A stretch of DNA of 64,000 nucleotides from Brachypodius melanocephalos (Eukaryota > Chordata > Aves > Passeriformes > Pycnonotidae), in NCBI GenBank assembly GCA_013398615.1, contig VZSR01001685.1:33905480-33969479 (forward strand). Direction: 5' to 3'. The notes below the pieces were generated by a model that was given only the letters and a program-made list of their open reading frames with translations, did not search any database and was not told where the DNA came from. This document shows positions 35,491 to 48,095 of this stretch, in pieces. Position numbers and translations under genes: made by a program. Each line of letters starts with the position of its first letter. Positions within the stretch are counted from its first letter, which is position 1.

Positions 35491-35827
35491 TGTGGTGGTG
35501 CATGGCAGGAAAGTGAGAGGCAGTGGGGCATGAGCTGAAACAAGGGAGAAACTCCCCCCACCCATGCACATCATGTGTGTTTTTTTAATCCCTGTCCTGT
35601 TCACCTGCAGAGCTTCTGCATGTTGATCAGGAAAGGCAGCAGTCAGCAGAGATGGGCAATGCTGCTCGGATGCACATTATCTCCTGATCAGCAATGCAAA
35701 CCAAGTCCCAGAGCAACTGCTGTGCTAGAGCAAGCACTGAGACACTCAGTACTTGTACCTGCCACCTGAACAGGATGCTCAGGCATTTGGATTTTCACTA
35801 ACATGTGACATGAAAGAACAGACTGAC

Positions 35828-38800
35828 AGTTTTTAATAGGCCATTTTTTATTGAGAGTTAAGATCATGTTTCCCCACAGTGCACAGAGCACACTATGAAA
35901 ACAAAATACAGAAAATCACTTTAGTAAATACACACTGGTTAAGCAATGCTACCTTTTTTGGCAAAGTGCTGTATTTTGTCTGTTTTCAGCTTGTGTTAAA
36001 CTATTAAAAATAAGAGCCACACATTCTTCCATATCAAAAGGACTGCTACAAATAGAGAAGTGGCTCTGGAGAGAAGCTGCCATATATGCATAGACTGATG
36101 TACAGTATTAATCCCAACTGAAATGTCCCTTTTGAATCTTCAAGTTTGCTGTGTAGAAGGCACAGTTTAAAATGCAAATCTGTCCATTGACCAATACATA
36201 TGAAAATACAATTTCAGCAAGATTCATGAAAATCAATCAGTATGAGACAGTACAAGGCCTCCACTTTTACAAGAAAAAACACACACTTTAATACAATTCA
36301 AAAAACCATATAAAAAGCCACACAGCTCACTATTAAAACAGAAAACCAAAACAAATCTAATTGCCCAATAGCTCCAGGCACAAAACAGGGCTAGACCAAC
36401 ATAAATATGTAAAACAAATTAACAAAAAGCCATTGATGTAGTACTATCTCACACAATAATATGGTTTCCAATATTACAAATTGAAAAGCACAGCTTTGTG
36501 CAACAAAATAGTTTATATCCTGAAAGATATAGGTTTTCATCACCAGAAAGTCATCTAGTAATGCAGTATAAAAAGATCAGTATCTCCCAATTCTAGGAGC
36601 AGTCTAAAGTTGCATTAACTTGCCTACTGAGAAGAACAGACCAAGGCTCTCATTTTAATGCCTGGGAGCCTTATACTCTCAGCTCCATCTCCCTATTAGG
36701 AGTTAAGGGATCAGTTAACTCCTTCCAACACAGGGAGGTGGAGACTCCATCTTCCTTCATTGCACTTTAAGAAAATTAAAGCTGAAGGAAAGTATTTACT
36801 TTTATATAAAGGAAAGTGATACAGGAAAGCAAAGAATTTTCCTGAGCTAGAAAGTTGGCAGCAAGGATAAGGAAGTTTAAGTTAGACACAAAGTTGGAGT
36901 GATAAAAGTAGATAATCTGAGGCAAGTAAGAGTACTTGTGAACAGGTAAGAGACTGGTGAACTACAGCTATTTGCAGATAAACAGAAGTATTTGGACCAC
37001 ATAAGAATTGTTGTATGGACATGGGCACATACTGCTAAAGGAGCAGTAACAAAGTATCTCTTTTGGAAACCCATGATGTGACCAATTCTGTTTTCTTGCA
37101 CGATCCATGTGAATTCAATTTGTCAAAAAAAAAAAAAAAAAACCCACACCAAAACCAAACAAACCAAAAACTAGTGTATCCAGGAAAGCACTTCTTGCTT
37201 TTATATACTATTATTTTCAACATCCCTTTGTGACAATCCTAATTCCAGTAAAGCAGCACATCTGCAGTGAAACATAGGTTATAAATGCTGTTCCCTGTAT
37301 GCTAAGTAGGTTCCACAAATTCCAGCTGCAGAACATGCAACAGTACCATTACATCAAGGTCAATTTGAATTGTTGGGGTTCTGCTTCAGTGAAATTGAAG
37401 CATTTGGCTAAATTTAAATACTTCACAGGTCTGGAACAATTCACATTATTGACCTTGCCTTATGTCAAAGACTACTCATACCAGCTTCTATGTAAGGACT
37501 ACTGGAAGACACAGCTGAGTGTAATGTTAACATTGTAATGCCCTAGGCACTAAACACAAGGGAAAACAGCAAGTCACATTAAGCACTGGCAGAAAGGAAG
37601 GTAAACTTAACTTCTCCCCCTTTCTTTCAGAGCAGATTTCTGCTTCCTTACTTCCATACCCATTTAATCCACTTCCCAGATTGATCTATCAGGGTTCAGT
37701 ATACCACTGGCTGCTGGGTATACAGCTTTTGCGAACACGTGAACTTTACCTGTAATTGTAGTTGGCAGGCACTGCCAACTTCCAAAACATCTTGCACAGT
37801 GCTCTTAAGAAAACTACTTGATAGTTTTAAATGGCTTTTCTTTCCTGTTGGCCCATGGAATTGCTATCCAGTCCTTCTGCCTCCAGTGGGCTAGGAGAAC
37901 AACCATGGCTGATTGATTAACCTTCATACACTCTGTTACTGCTGTGTTTGGCCCAGCATCCACTTCTCCCTGCCTCGCACTGCCCTTCATTTCCAGTCCC
38001 CATTGACTTGGATTTCATTTTCATAGACAGAAAGAGAAAATTAGAACTTTGAACAGAAGCTTCGTTCTAGTTACTTCCAAGTTACTCTCAACCTGTAAAT
38101 ATGAGACAATCTAATAGCAACTTGTAGCTCAGAAATAGCTGAGCATCCGCCTGACTTCTCTGAAGAGCAGTCAGCTACTGACAGGATTAAAAGAACAGTC
38201 AATCCAGCATCTTATTCCTTTAACTAGACTAGAGATTAAATGAGATAGGGGAGGGGAAATACATGCTTCAAAGACAAATAGTTAGAGAAACTCAAACTTT
38301 ACCTAGTAAAACTCAGTTCAGTTCTCTGTGTTGTGCATCTGCACGTTACCGAAAGGTTCACTTTTCTTCCCACTCCACTGTGAGGTACTACATCTGTAAC
38401 AACAGTGCCATATTGTACTGCAACAAAATTGGTGGGACATTTAACCCTCTTTCAATATCCATATCAAGTACCCAGCACACCTACACAGACCCTACTAACA
38501 CGAGCAAGTTCTAGGAATTGAGATGAGATGTCCTTCTTGACACAACTCAGTACAGCTATGTAATATCCACTGGCAGCTATAGCATTTCCTTGTTAGAAAG
38601 TAATCATATATGCTGAATACAGATAACACAAGCTGTCAAGTACTGGTCATTAAAGCACATGGCTAATCTCCAATTTTCTAACTCCATTTTGATTAATGCA
38701 AAATGTAACTGATTTCCATCTCAGTTAAGTTTCTTTAAAATACCAACTAAGAATCCATCTATACATCATAGTTTATAAAACAGCACACAAACTATTGTAC

Positions 38801-39011
38801 TGATAGGCTTCCAAGACACTGATATTTAACATCAACATTTAGAACTTGATGCAAGATGTTGGGAGATTTATGTGTCTTTTGAAAATAATGCAACACTAGT
38901 TACGATTGTGTTTGAGGGACGATCAGCTTCAGATTGACCACACTTACTTACACATAAAAACAAGAGCAACCTAAGAAACAATCAGACCATAGATTAAAAC
39001 CACAAGAACCA
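35828..39011 (-). terminator. TP53INP1: TP53INP1 3' UTR and poly(A) signal
   Basis: About 3.2 kb of repeat-free AT-rich sequence follows the stop. The antisense AATAAA at 35852-35847 is the best distal signal, with cleavage expected near 35830. A long 3' UTR is usual for this gene, a known target of several microRNAs. The left end is inferred. Confidence 0.65.
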
Positions 39012-39261
39012 TCAGTAATTGAACTGACGCTGGCAAGGCTGGTGAACAAACAGTCCGTTGTGCTTGATTTGCCGAGAGTGGCAATCCCTGGTGAGGTTTT
39101 GGCGACGGAGACTGTTCCTGTTGAGATAGTGTCTTTCATTATGCTCTTTTATCCAGTGGGTAGGACGAAAGCTCTTGTTTTTTTCCAGAAAAGTTGAACT
39201 AGTAGCAAGAGCCGTGACGTAGCAGTGAACACGCTGTCCCGTTTCATTTTGGGCCTCCAGT
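39012..39261 (-). CDS. TP53INP1: TP53INP1 last coding exon
   Basis: Acceptor TTTCTAG. Encodes LEAQNETGQRVHCYVTALAT through FRPTHWIKEHNER and HQPCQRQFNY, then TGA. The basic C-terminal region is shared with TP53INP2/DOR. Confidence 0.96.
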
Positions 39262-42200
39262 CTAGAAATGTAACAAACAGGGGTCAGTCACCACTGAGGT
39301 GCATTGGAAAGCCAAGCAAAATAAAGGGTAGAACATGGACAGCAGCATCCAGCATCTCAAAAGGGTGCCCTTATTCTACTGGACAGAGATTTGGGCTGAG
39401 GTGAGGTCAAGCCACTTACCACATTGGTAAGTAATGGTAGTGCTGCTAAGCTAAATCACTTTCTGTGTGAGGGTCCCACAACAGCCTTAGGACTTTTGGT
39501 GTCTTACTCTACACTGTGCTCTTTTTCCCCCACATCATCTCCCTAAGCCCAAGATGTAGTACAGATCAGAAATATAAGGCAATGTGTGTCACACTGCTCC
39601 AGCTTTAGAAGACTTGAGAGTTCTCCACTGGGCAAAGTTTGGTTTAAAATCATCTTGAACATAGGTGGTTCAGCCTGAAAAAAGAAGCACACTAACAAAA
39701 GTGCATTTCAATTGCCAGCCACACAAGTAAATCCAAACAACAGTCATGCAGAGGAATGGAAAGGTAGACCAGTTGTGACACACATGAAAAATAATTTAGA
39801 ATGCTTGTTCCTCAACCAGGCTCCTAAATTTCATGAGCAGTGAGTCAGCAGTTTTGGCAAACCCTTGCTTCATCATGCACTAGTGAAAAACAAACCAGCA
39901 GCCTATGCAAGCAGTGACTGACATATTGAAAAAGGACTTCCCTACTTGACAGAACAATCACTGGCATTTCCTGAAACTTCCAAAGTAAAGTTATAAATAG
40001 TCTCACCATTTTAAAAGCAAAGCAAAACCCTAATCTGAGTGCCAGAGCTGGTGTGAGACTAGTGGCAGCAGAGTTTCTTGCCTTCTCTCTCCCCACTCAG
40101 GGCCCAACAACCAGCTGTCCACTGCTCAGCTGGTGCCCAGGAAAGATGTTTGCAGGACCAGGAACTTGCCCAGGCATGAGCAAGAGGTCTCTTGGGAAGT
40201 CTGTCTTTCAACACTAGCATGACTTTATAATAAAGTCTCTTCTGGAAGAGCTTAACCTGCAATTCTTGTAAGACATCTCTGCAGATCTAAGTCAGGTCTG
40301 CCATGCCCATGGTGAACCCTATGTAGCTTTACTCTGGGAGCCTGCAGGTGCCTGACACAAAGGAAGTTCTTCTGCATGCTCCCACTCCAGACTGGAGAGA
40401 AATACTCCTTGTTATCAAGGGAATACTCCCTCCCTTCTACTTTTTTTCTTATTTTAAACATCCTAATCTTGCTTTTGGATCCTTGGGTTGCTTGATATGA
40501 CTGACTACAGAAAAGACATGCTGGCCTTCTCCTGTTTATCCACTAGGTATCGTCCTAAACCCAGCACTTGAAATATCAAGCAAAAAATAAGTGAATAACA
40601 AGCATAAATCAATTCACACTGCCTTGTAAATACATTCTTTGCAGATTACACTAGTTTAATTTACATGAGGGCACCTGCAAATATGGGTCTACTATTTTCT
40701 GTGTGGAATGATCCCTTAGTACATCCAACAGTACAGTTCTGGAGGTGGAACTGCAAGTGAAGCCTTTCTGGGGAAAGCTATTAAGGAGCCAGGAAGCCAC
40801 ACCACAGTTATTGCAACCTGTATTTCCTAAGTATACCCTTAGCTAGCAAAGGGCAGCAACTGTTAATACAAACTGTTGTGGTTTTGTTATGGAAAAATAT
40901 GACTAATATGACAAATAAGGAAGTTTATACAACATCCTTTTGCTTTGAAAGGAATTTAAAATGAAAAAAAGATTTCCCCCACAAAAGGAGAAAAACTGTT
41001 TTAAACTTGCTGGCTGAAGATACTTCAGCTTCTTCCCCCCCATGACTAAATACCCTTCCAGCAATGGTTTGCAAACCAACACTCTTCTATTTGTCATCAT
41101 AAAGTGACACTGGGACAGCAGAGGTGGTTTGAATTGGTTAAATGGCCACATTTAATGCAGCATTTTGGTACCTTAGGTGCATTTGGTAGGCTGGCATGAG
41201 TGAGCTCCATGCACTGAGAGAACAGGGTTGATTGGTCTCCATCATATTGTCAAAATGGAATTTTAGAGGGGCTGTGTCTTAAGCCAGACCATTACTACAT
41301 ACATTTGCTGCTGCACTTCCAGTGTCTCTCTTGCTAGAGAGCAGAAGTGTCCTGCTCATTGTGCTACACCTCACAAGAAACATTAAAGGCTTCATACCCC
41401 CAACCCAATTATTTCAGTAATTTTTTCTGCACTTAGCATTTTGGCTTGTTAAAGCAGATATAGTTAGGCTTGATCAAGTAATCATTTGGCACAAAGGTTA
41501 GTCCTAAAACCAGTATTGCTTTGGCAGACAAGGCTCTAGAGGAAGCAGTGTTGCTAGCAGCCTGATCAAACAAAAAGCACTGTTCCAAAACAGTAGTACT
41601 TACTGTGCCAGTGTGCCTTAAGCAGCTTTTCTTGGCCCTACAATATTAAATGGCCAACCATTAAACCACTACAGACTTCATAACATCTTTTGAAACTTAC
41701 TGCAGTATCAGTGTAACCAATATTCCCAAATTCTACAGTCTATCTCAGCTTTAGACTTAAGTGTCATCCCAGTTGTCACACAAAATACCCTGTACAATAG
41801 CCTAGATCCTTTGACAAAGCAACAGCAGAGTTCATTGTGAAGAAACTGAATTACACACCAGCTGAAGAGTACACTCTAGCTTCCCCACACATTAAAGCAG
41901 CTTAACTGTACTGTATAACACAAGACAGGATTCTTCGGGTGAATTTACATCAGTATCCCCAGTTCAAGTGACTGAAAAGTCAGTATCCAACTTTGAGTGT
42001 TACTGTTCACTGCAAATTGGTATTTTAGATAAAGTGGCTTACTGTCTTTTGCTAGAGCACGCCTTGCAGCCTACAGTACTCTTGCAGATTCCTTCAGATC
42101 CTCATTTTAAAGGTGCTGTCTGCTCAGTTTCCCTCAGTTTAACTTAAGCTAGACCCACAATGCTTGACACCATAAACTGTCCTCCCTAAATAATTATACA

Positions 42201-44304
42201 AATTCCACTCCAAGATCAATAGTATCAGTACTATACTTCAACATTATACAGCAGCATGTCACCTCAAAGTCACTTGTTTCTTTGAACTGAAAACTTAAAT
42301 ATGGCAAGGGGCTGATCAGACAAGTCAATAGGCATCTACCTACAGCAACTCAACCACTATACTCATTTCTTCCTGCATATCAAAGCTTAGAATACTGTGA
42401 TTTTTTTTTCTTTAGTATTATTGTTTCTAAACTTTAGAACTAGATGGTATGAAAAGTCAGTCTTTGTTACTAACCCAGATTCACAAAACATCCAATTATT
42501 TCAAAACCAATGAACAACAGGGGCAAGCGTGGGGTCACAATGGCAAAGAAATACTCTGCTTGCATACAGCCATGTGTACTATACTGGTATAGCTGTATAC
42601 ACTAACACCAAAGAACGCCAGTGCATGGCTAATGTACCTCCATAATAAACCCACAGGGATAGATTTTTAGGACCCAAAACCAAAAAGCACTTCTTACTTT
42701 GCTAAAAATAGACGTTTGCAGCACAGATTGTCACATTGAGGGGACTAAGGTTTATGGAATCTTTCAGTTTGCTTTTGCTCCACAAGCCACTTGTTGGTAA
42801 ATTTATCCTGTCCTGATCTATCACTAGGTTGAGGAATGAAGAAAAAAAAACCAAAAAAACAAAAAAAAACAAAAAACAAACCAAGAAAGAAGCCTTGGAC
42901 CTGAACCCCAAACCACTTCCCTGTCAGGATAATTAAAGTTCTATGTTTCATGTCACAAGGTGACTGAAAGAGTCATAACTGCTGACTAGCAGTTATGAAA
43001 AACACACATAGCTGTCAAGAGGGCAAAGTGCTTTCATATCTACATTACTGGCTATACAGTTAACTGCCACCAGTTTACACAGGACTGGAACATACTCTGC
43101 AAGGGAGTAATAAGGCTCCATAAATATTCACTGTAGTGCCATACCGCGTACTCAACTGTTTCTCGACAGGGACATCTTGTTTAACATTTTTCTGAGCAGG
43201 CAGGCACCTGACCACTCTACACACCTTGTGTGGTATTCATGCTTTATTAACTGCCCCTGAAATAAGCTGGAAAATTCAGTATTAAGTGTCTAAGCTGATC
43301 CAAGTAGAAACCAGATATTTTCGGCACCAGAGCTGCTTGACAAGAGAATTACAGACATACCTGGGACTACCTGGGCTGTGAAACTCCTCATCCCCACATC
43401 CAGTCTCATTGAGGCTGTGGCAGATATTGTGGACAGCATACACAGACATGCTGGGATGCTCTATTAAGAGGTTCTCCATCGGACTGGTCTCCACTTTGAT
43501 AGTGGTTAATCCACCTGCAGTAAAACATGGGGGAGGGGTAATAAACCAGCTCTCCTCCATAGGACATGACTCAAACTGGATGAAGCAAGACTCGCTGGCC
43601 TCTGGCAAGTGTTCCAAGGGAGATGATAAACAAGAGAAGACGGGCGAGCTGTCCGTGGTCGATGCCTCAACAATGTCTGCTTCCTCCACAGAGCAATTAG
43701 TGCAAGTGTCTGCTGTAGGGGACAATTCAGCAGTGGAGAGGAACCCAGGGATGTTGGTGACCACAGGAGGTCGAAAACAACACAGTTGCACATAGCCAGA
43801 AATGGGATATGAAAAAAAAAAAGAAAAAAGAAAAAAAAAGCACCCTGTTAACACATACATAAGTTTTTACTTTTTAAAAGCAGGGGAGGGGAAAAGGGAG
43901 TTCCCAGACAAGCCATATTAGACATGTCAAACAAGTGTTATCAATAAAGCAATGTAATTGCGAAATAAGTCAAATACATTTGTACATTTGCTAAAGCCTG
44001 TGTCAGGCTTATAAACCTGACATCATTTTTCTCACCAACTTACACAACATGTAACATTCGTTTGGAAGACACCCTACACTCTAATCCCACTCTGGTTTTG
44101 CTGAGATAAAGGTTCCCCAAGGCATTGGTTTGTTCACATGGAAGTAAGACAAGCAAGACAAAGGCAGAACTTACGTCTGACGGACAACTTACCTATAAAG
44201 TCAACCAGAATCCACTCGTCATCTTCTTTCTCACTGAACTCTGGCTCTTGGCTGGACAAGCTATCAATCTCTCCCATGAGCATGTTATTTAACCTCTGGA
44301 ACAT
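39012..44304 (-). CDS. TP53INP1: Tumor protein p53-inducible nuclear protein 1 (3 coding exons, 236 residues)
   Basis: TP53INP1 is a stress-induced p53 target that works in the nucleus (with HIPK2 and p53) and, through ATG8-family binding, in autophagy. Exons in transcript order: 44193-44304, 43361-43709, 39012-39261, joined in one frame for 711 nt. The start MFQRLNNMLMGE is the family N-terminus. The LC3-interacting motif lies in EDDEWILVDF, with W31 to V34. The conserved block CPMEESWFITPPPCF is at about 86-100, followed by GGLTTIKVETSPMENLL. The C-terminus has FRPTHWIKEH and RNSLRRQNLTRDCH and ends RQFNY. Human is 240 residues. Introns are GT-AG. The 3' UTR exon is contiguous with the last coding exon. 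Reading on past the exon 2 donor meets a stop at 43282-43284, so an intron-retained short form is possible. Confidence 0.97.
43361..43709 (-). CDS. TP53INP1: TP53INP1 second coding exon
   Basis: Distal acceptor of a CAGCAG pair starts the exon at 43709 and gives DTCTNCSVEEAD; the proximal one at 43712 would add one Ala. Ends HSPGSP and two bases of Arg; donor GTATGT. Contains the central SWFITPPPCF block. Confidence 0.94.
44193..44304 (-). CDS. TP53INP1: TP53INP1 first coding exon (LIR motif)
   Basis: ATG at 44304-44302. Encodes 37 residues from MFQRLNNMLMGEIDSL to EWILVDFI plus one base of the next codon; donor GTAAGT. Holds the W-I-L-V LC3-interacting motif. Confidence 0.96.
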
Positions 44305-44471
44305 TACTATGGCAGGAACAAGACTTTGGCTGGTAGGTCTTTATATTCAAGGTTCAAGGCACAGCTCACACCAGTAGAGTGGCACAGACTTGAGATTAAA
44401 GTGCATAGATGCTTTATCAGCTTAGGTACAGGACATGCAAAAGCATGACGTGTAAACAGTTTACGTGAAAC
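44305..44471 (-). other. TP53INP1: TP53INP1 exon 2, 5' UTR part
   Basis: On the minus strand, acceptor ATTTTTTACAG starts an exon at 44471, giving 167 nt of leader before the ATG. It includes a FOX-type palindrome at 44452-44464. The boundary is inferred from the best acceptor upstream of the start. Confidence 0.6.
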
Positions 44472-45837
44472 CTGTAAAAAATGATGACAAGGATCTTAAT
44501 GACAAAACCAGAGGTAACATCCCTAGGGAAACAAATTAAAAGCTCCTTGTTAGTGCAGTCTGAAGTACCAGTGAACATGTTTCCCCAGAGGCAGCTTCAC
44601 TGGCATTTGCCATCCCCTCCCAGCTAGATACATGCAAAAAATCCAATGCTAGGTCTCTCCTGGGAGCTGATTGCCTTCATCTCAGACCTCCTCCCCAAGA
44701 AAAGGTCTGTTCAGCCGTCAGTCCCACCTTCCCCTAAGGGAGGAGAGGATTCTTGTACAGGACTCTTGTGTCTGTGCTCCCCCAGCTGCCTCCCTGTCTT
44801 CCTCCCTGTCAGAGAGACACCAAGGGCACATTTTCTGCTCCACACAACTCATCTCCTCTGTTGACAGAGAGGAGCCCCTGTGAGGGCTCCCAGGGAAGCC
44901 CAAAGCAGGGATTCTTCTCCCTTCCATCACACACATTCCAGGGCTGCTGACTACAAGTTAACAGAGTATCAAGGCACATCCTGTCTTCAGGTTCAAAGTA
45001 CACCTCAGAGTTACCAGTGAGATAATTTTCAGAGCAACCACCCGACTAGTCATGTATCCTAAGTCTAAGGAACATGGAAAAGTATTGGATATATTTAACT
45101 AAACCTAGTGCTTATTTCTCAACTCACTCTCCTAAATCTACACTTCATTGGTCACTATAAACTTGTCCTCTGCATCTGGCAGTTAAGATGAAAAATCCCA
45201 TTACTACCAAGAAACAATGTTTAAGCACCTCAGATCAGCATACTTACAGCCTTTGATACTTATGTATGAGCCAACAAATTGAAGCCATTAAAGCAGGTGA
45301 AAAAGTAAAAACTATGAGGAAAATATTCATTAACTTAACTACAAGTTATTTTTGCCCATAGCAATATTTGAATCATCACACATCAGAATTATTAGAGATT
45401 AAATACCTGTTTGATAATTAAACAGGAAAGAATATATCCATGTAAGACAGTATGAGGCTTGCATTCAGAAAGGGAGCAAGACACATGACAGTAGACAAAC
45501 TCAGATATTAAAAGATACAACCCATAAGTAATATTATTTATATATAGGCCAGTATATCCTGCTTCACCCTAGAACTCCCAGGCCACATTAGAGAGTCATT
45601 TGGGCCTCTTGTGTCATCTTATCCCAAGAAACCAGACCTCATCACCCACTTGTACAAGGTAAGGACAAACACTTGTCCATGCAGCATTGCTCCTGTAGAC
45701 ATTTATGCAGCTTCCTCCTTATTCAGACAGCACAGAAGGATAGGAGCAGAATTTAAAGTAGTGTTCAGGAGCAATATGAAAACATACAGTGAAACTCAGT
45801 AAGTTATGCACTCTAGTTCCTCAAGAGAAACGAGGGA

Positions 45838-47044
45838 CTGCAGGAAAACACAAGACTAGAAACAACAGGCTCAGCTGCAACAGTGATACAGGTCTATTTT
45901 TAAGAACCACACTTGAAAATGAAACATCAGGTCTCTCTTAAAGAGATCTACAAAAATTATTAGAAATCTAAAGAAAATCAATAAAATTTTAAAAATGGAA
46001 AAGTTCAATAGAGGGAAGGAAAAAAGTACAACAGTAGTCAATTATGTGAAGAAAGAGGCAAACATTTATTGCCTTCTTTTATACCCAGAGCAAGCAGAAG
46101 TGGCTTTAAACTGCAGCAGAGTTAAACTTTCAGTGGTTACTAGCAGGAAACACTTTTAACCATTAAAGTCACTAAGCCCTGGATGGGTTACCTAAGGAAA
46201 TGCCAAACACCTACAGTGCTCCTAAGCACCTTCTTGAGAAGGTTTGAGCACTTCAGTTATAGGCAGAGCTTACTACAGATAAGGAAATGAACTCTAAGTG
46301 AAAGCTTCAAGTCTGTAGTTTTCCAGTTACCTTCCACATCCTTCCCTAACTCTCCTGGCACCAGGCCTATGAAAAAATGAGTTTGTTTTTTCTTTAGGCT
46401 AACTAGTAAGCCATTGCATGGCGGCTGGTCAGCACTGGCTTCCCCTGTACTCCCACACACTCCTTACTACATCAAGCCTGGAGGTACCTTCAGGCAGAGG
46501 CTTTTTGTTCTCTGCAGAGTGCTGCAAGATGAGAGCTCACACTCCTCTAGTAAGGCTAGAGCAACATAGGCATCACAGCAACATAAAATAATTAACCTCT
46601 AACAAGTAAGAGAGAGATCACTGTTCCTGAGAAAGTGAGCTAAACAACCCTCAGCTTCTGACCCACAAATCGCTTTCTGTAGATCAAAAGCACTTTGTCC
46701 CATTTTTCCCTTCCCGCACCCCAAGGAGGATCCAAAAAAACATCTGAATCATTTTGTCCTGGTTTCATCTCCAGCTGGGCTTAAAAACCACGGCACATTT
46801 AGAAAGTGGTTGATGCTTTGACATCCTTTTGGACAAGTGCCTTTAAAAACGCCACGCTCGTGTGCTATTGTGCAAGTCAGAGAGCAAAACAGAAGTTAGG
46901 CAGTTATCAAGGGCCATCGTCCGGGGAGGAAAACAGGACAGAGACCGAGAAAGACTTTCGAGTTCTCAGACAGGAACTGTCAGCTGCAGGAAAACACAAG
47001 CCTGGGAACAACTGACTCAGCTACAGTAATGATTAAGAGGCTAT
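45838..47044. repeat. Pair of diverged direct repeats in TP53INP1 intron 1
   Basis: 45838-45897 and 46984-47044 both start CTGCAGGAAAACACAAG and continue with ACAAC, CTCAGCT and a final CTAT. About 60 bp each, 1146 bp apart. Confidence 0.7.
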
Positions 47045-47189
47045 TATAGATAACGCATCCAATGAATGTCAACAGTACAGTATCGCTGCAATAAAAAAAG
47101 TGTTTTTTCGTTTCTAATCTAGCAAAGAAGATGGGGTATGTGCTAAGCAAAACGAAAACACAACCAAAAAAGACACCTCCCAAGCCCAG

Positions 47190-47830
47190 CGCAGTCGTGT
47201 GTTAGACAGAGCCGAGCCGCTGATCCCCCGCGCCCCCAGCTCGCAGCTCCCAACCACCACCAGGAGGCTCCACAGCCGCGTCCAGTGGCGCGGGGCTGAC
47301 CCGCCACAGCCCGCAGCAGCTGCGCACATTCCCGGCTACGGTCCCGAGGCTTCCCGGACAGACAAGACCACCGGCTGCTCCACAGCCGGGAAAACACCAA
47401 AAGTCCCCGGCCTCGGCGCCTTCCCAGAGGAGAGAAGCCGGGACTGGCGCACGGACAACGGGAGCTCCGCCGCTGCTGCTTTCCACGGCTCAGACCGCGG
47501 GAAACCCTCGCACCCGGGACACCGACAGCGCGCTCGGTGCCCGCAGTCCCCGTAAAGCGAACTCACCCAGGCCGCGGTCACCCCAGCCCCGCGTCCGCGC
47601 CGCCTCCGCGGAGCCCTTTGTTGTCAGGGCCCGGCGCAGCTGACGGACCGGCCGCCAGCCACGCCCCTCCGCCCCTCCGCCAATGGGCGCCGCCGCCGCC
47701 TGTCGCTAACGCACGTGACGGGCGGGCGGGGCGCAGAGGAGGCGGGGCTGAGGCACCGGGCCCCGCCCCTGGCCCCGCCCCCGAGGCCGTGGATTGGGCT
47801 GGCTGGGAGCGGGGCGGTGGAGAGGATCCA
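47190..47830. promoter_or_regulatory. TP53INP1: CpG island / TP53INP1 promoter
   Basis: GC- and CpG-dense block between AT-rich intron 1 and CR1 repeats. It carries a CCAAT box (47680-47684, inverted relative to the gene), an E-box CACGTGAC (47712-47719) and GC boxes (ACGCCCCTCC, GGGCGGGGCG). Confidence 0.85.
47567..47640 (-). other. TP53INP1: TP53INP1 non-coding exon 1 (start approximate)
   Basis: CTGG followed by the consensus donor GTGAGT ends an exon at 47567 in the CpG island. The transcription start is placed near 47620-47650 from the CCAAT box at 47680-47684. Intron 1 is then about 3.1 kb. Confidence 0.5.
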
Positions 47831-47831
47831 A

Positions 47832-48094
47832 AGTCCTGCCGTGGACAGGGCCACCTCCGCCAGACCAGGCTGCTCACAGCCCCGTCTAGCCTGGCCTTCA
47901 GCACTTCCAGCGATGGGGCGGACACAGCTTCTCTGGGAAACCTGGTCCAGTGCCTCACCATCCTCACCGTGAAAAACTTCCTGGTCTCTCTGGAGCCTTC
48001 CCACGGCTAAACAATCCCAACTCTCCCAGTCTCTTCAAGGAGAGATGCTCCGTCCCCCTAGTGATCTTGGTGTCACTCCTCTGAACTTGCTTCA
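47832..48094 (-). mobile_element. CR1 LINE fragment behind the TP53INP1 promoter
   Basis: CACCTCCGCCAGACCAGGCT, CTGGCCTTCAGCACTTCCAG and CTTCTCTGGGAAACCTGGTC are reverse-strand CR1 3'-region sequence. The terminal octamers are missing. Confidence 0.85.
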
Positions 48095-48095
48095 A

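Noticed and set aside
43911..43945. Second candidate p53 element (AGACATGTCA then AACAAGTGTT)
   Set aside because: The first decamer has a mismatch at its last position and the second breaks the purine and core positions.
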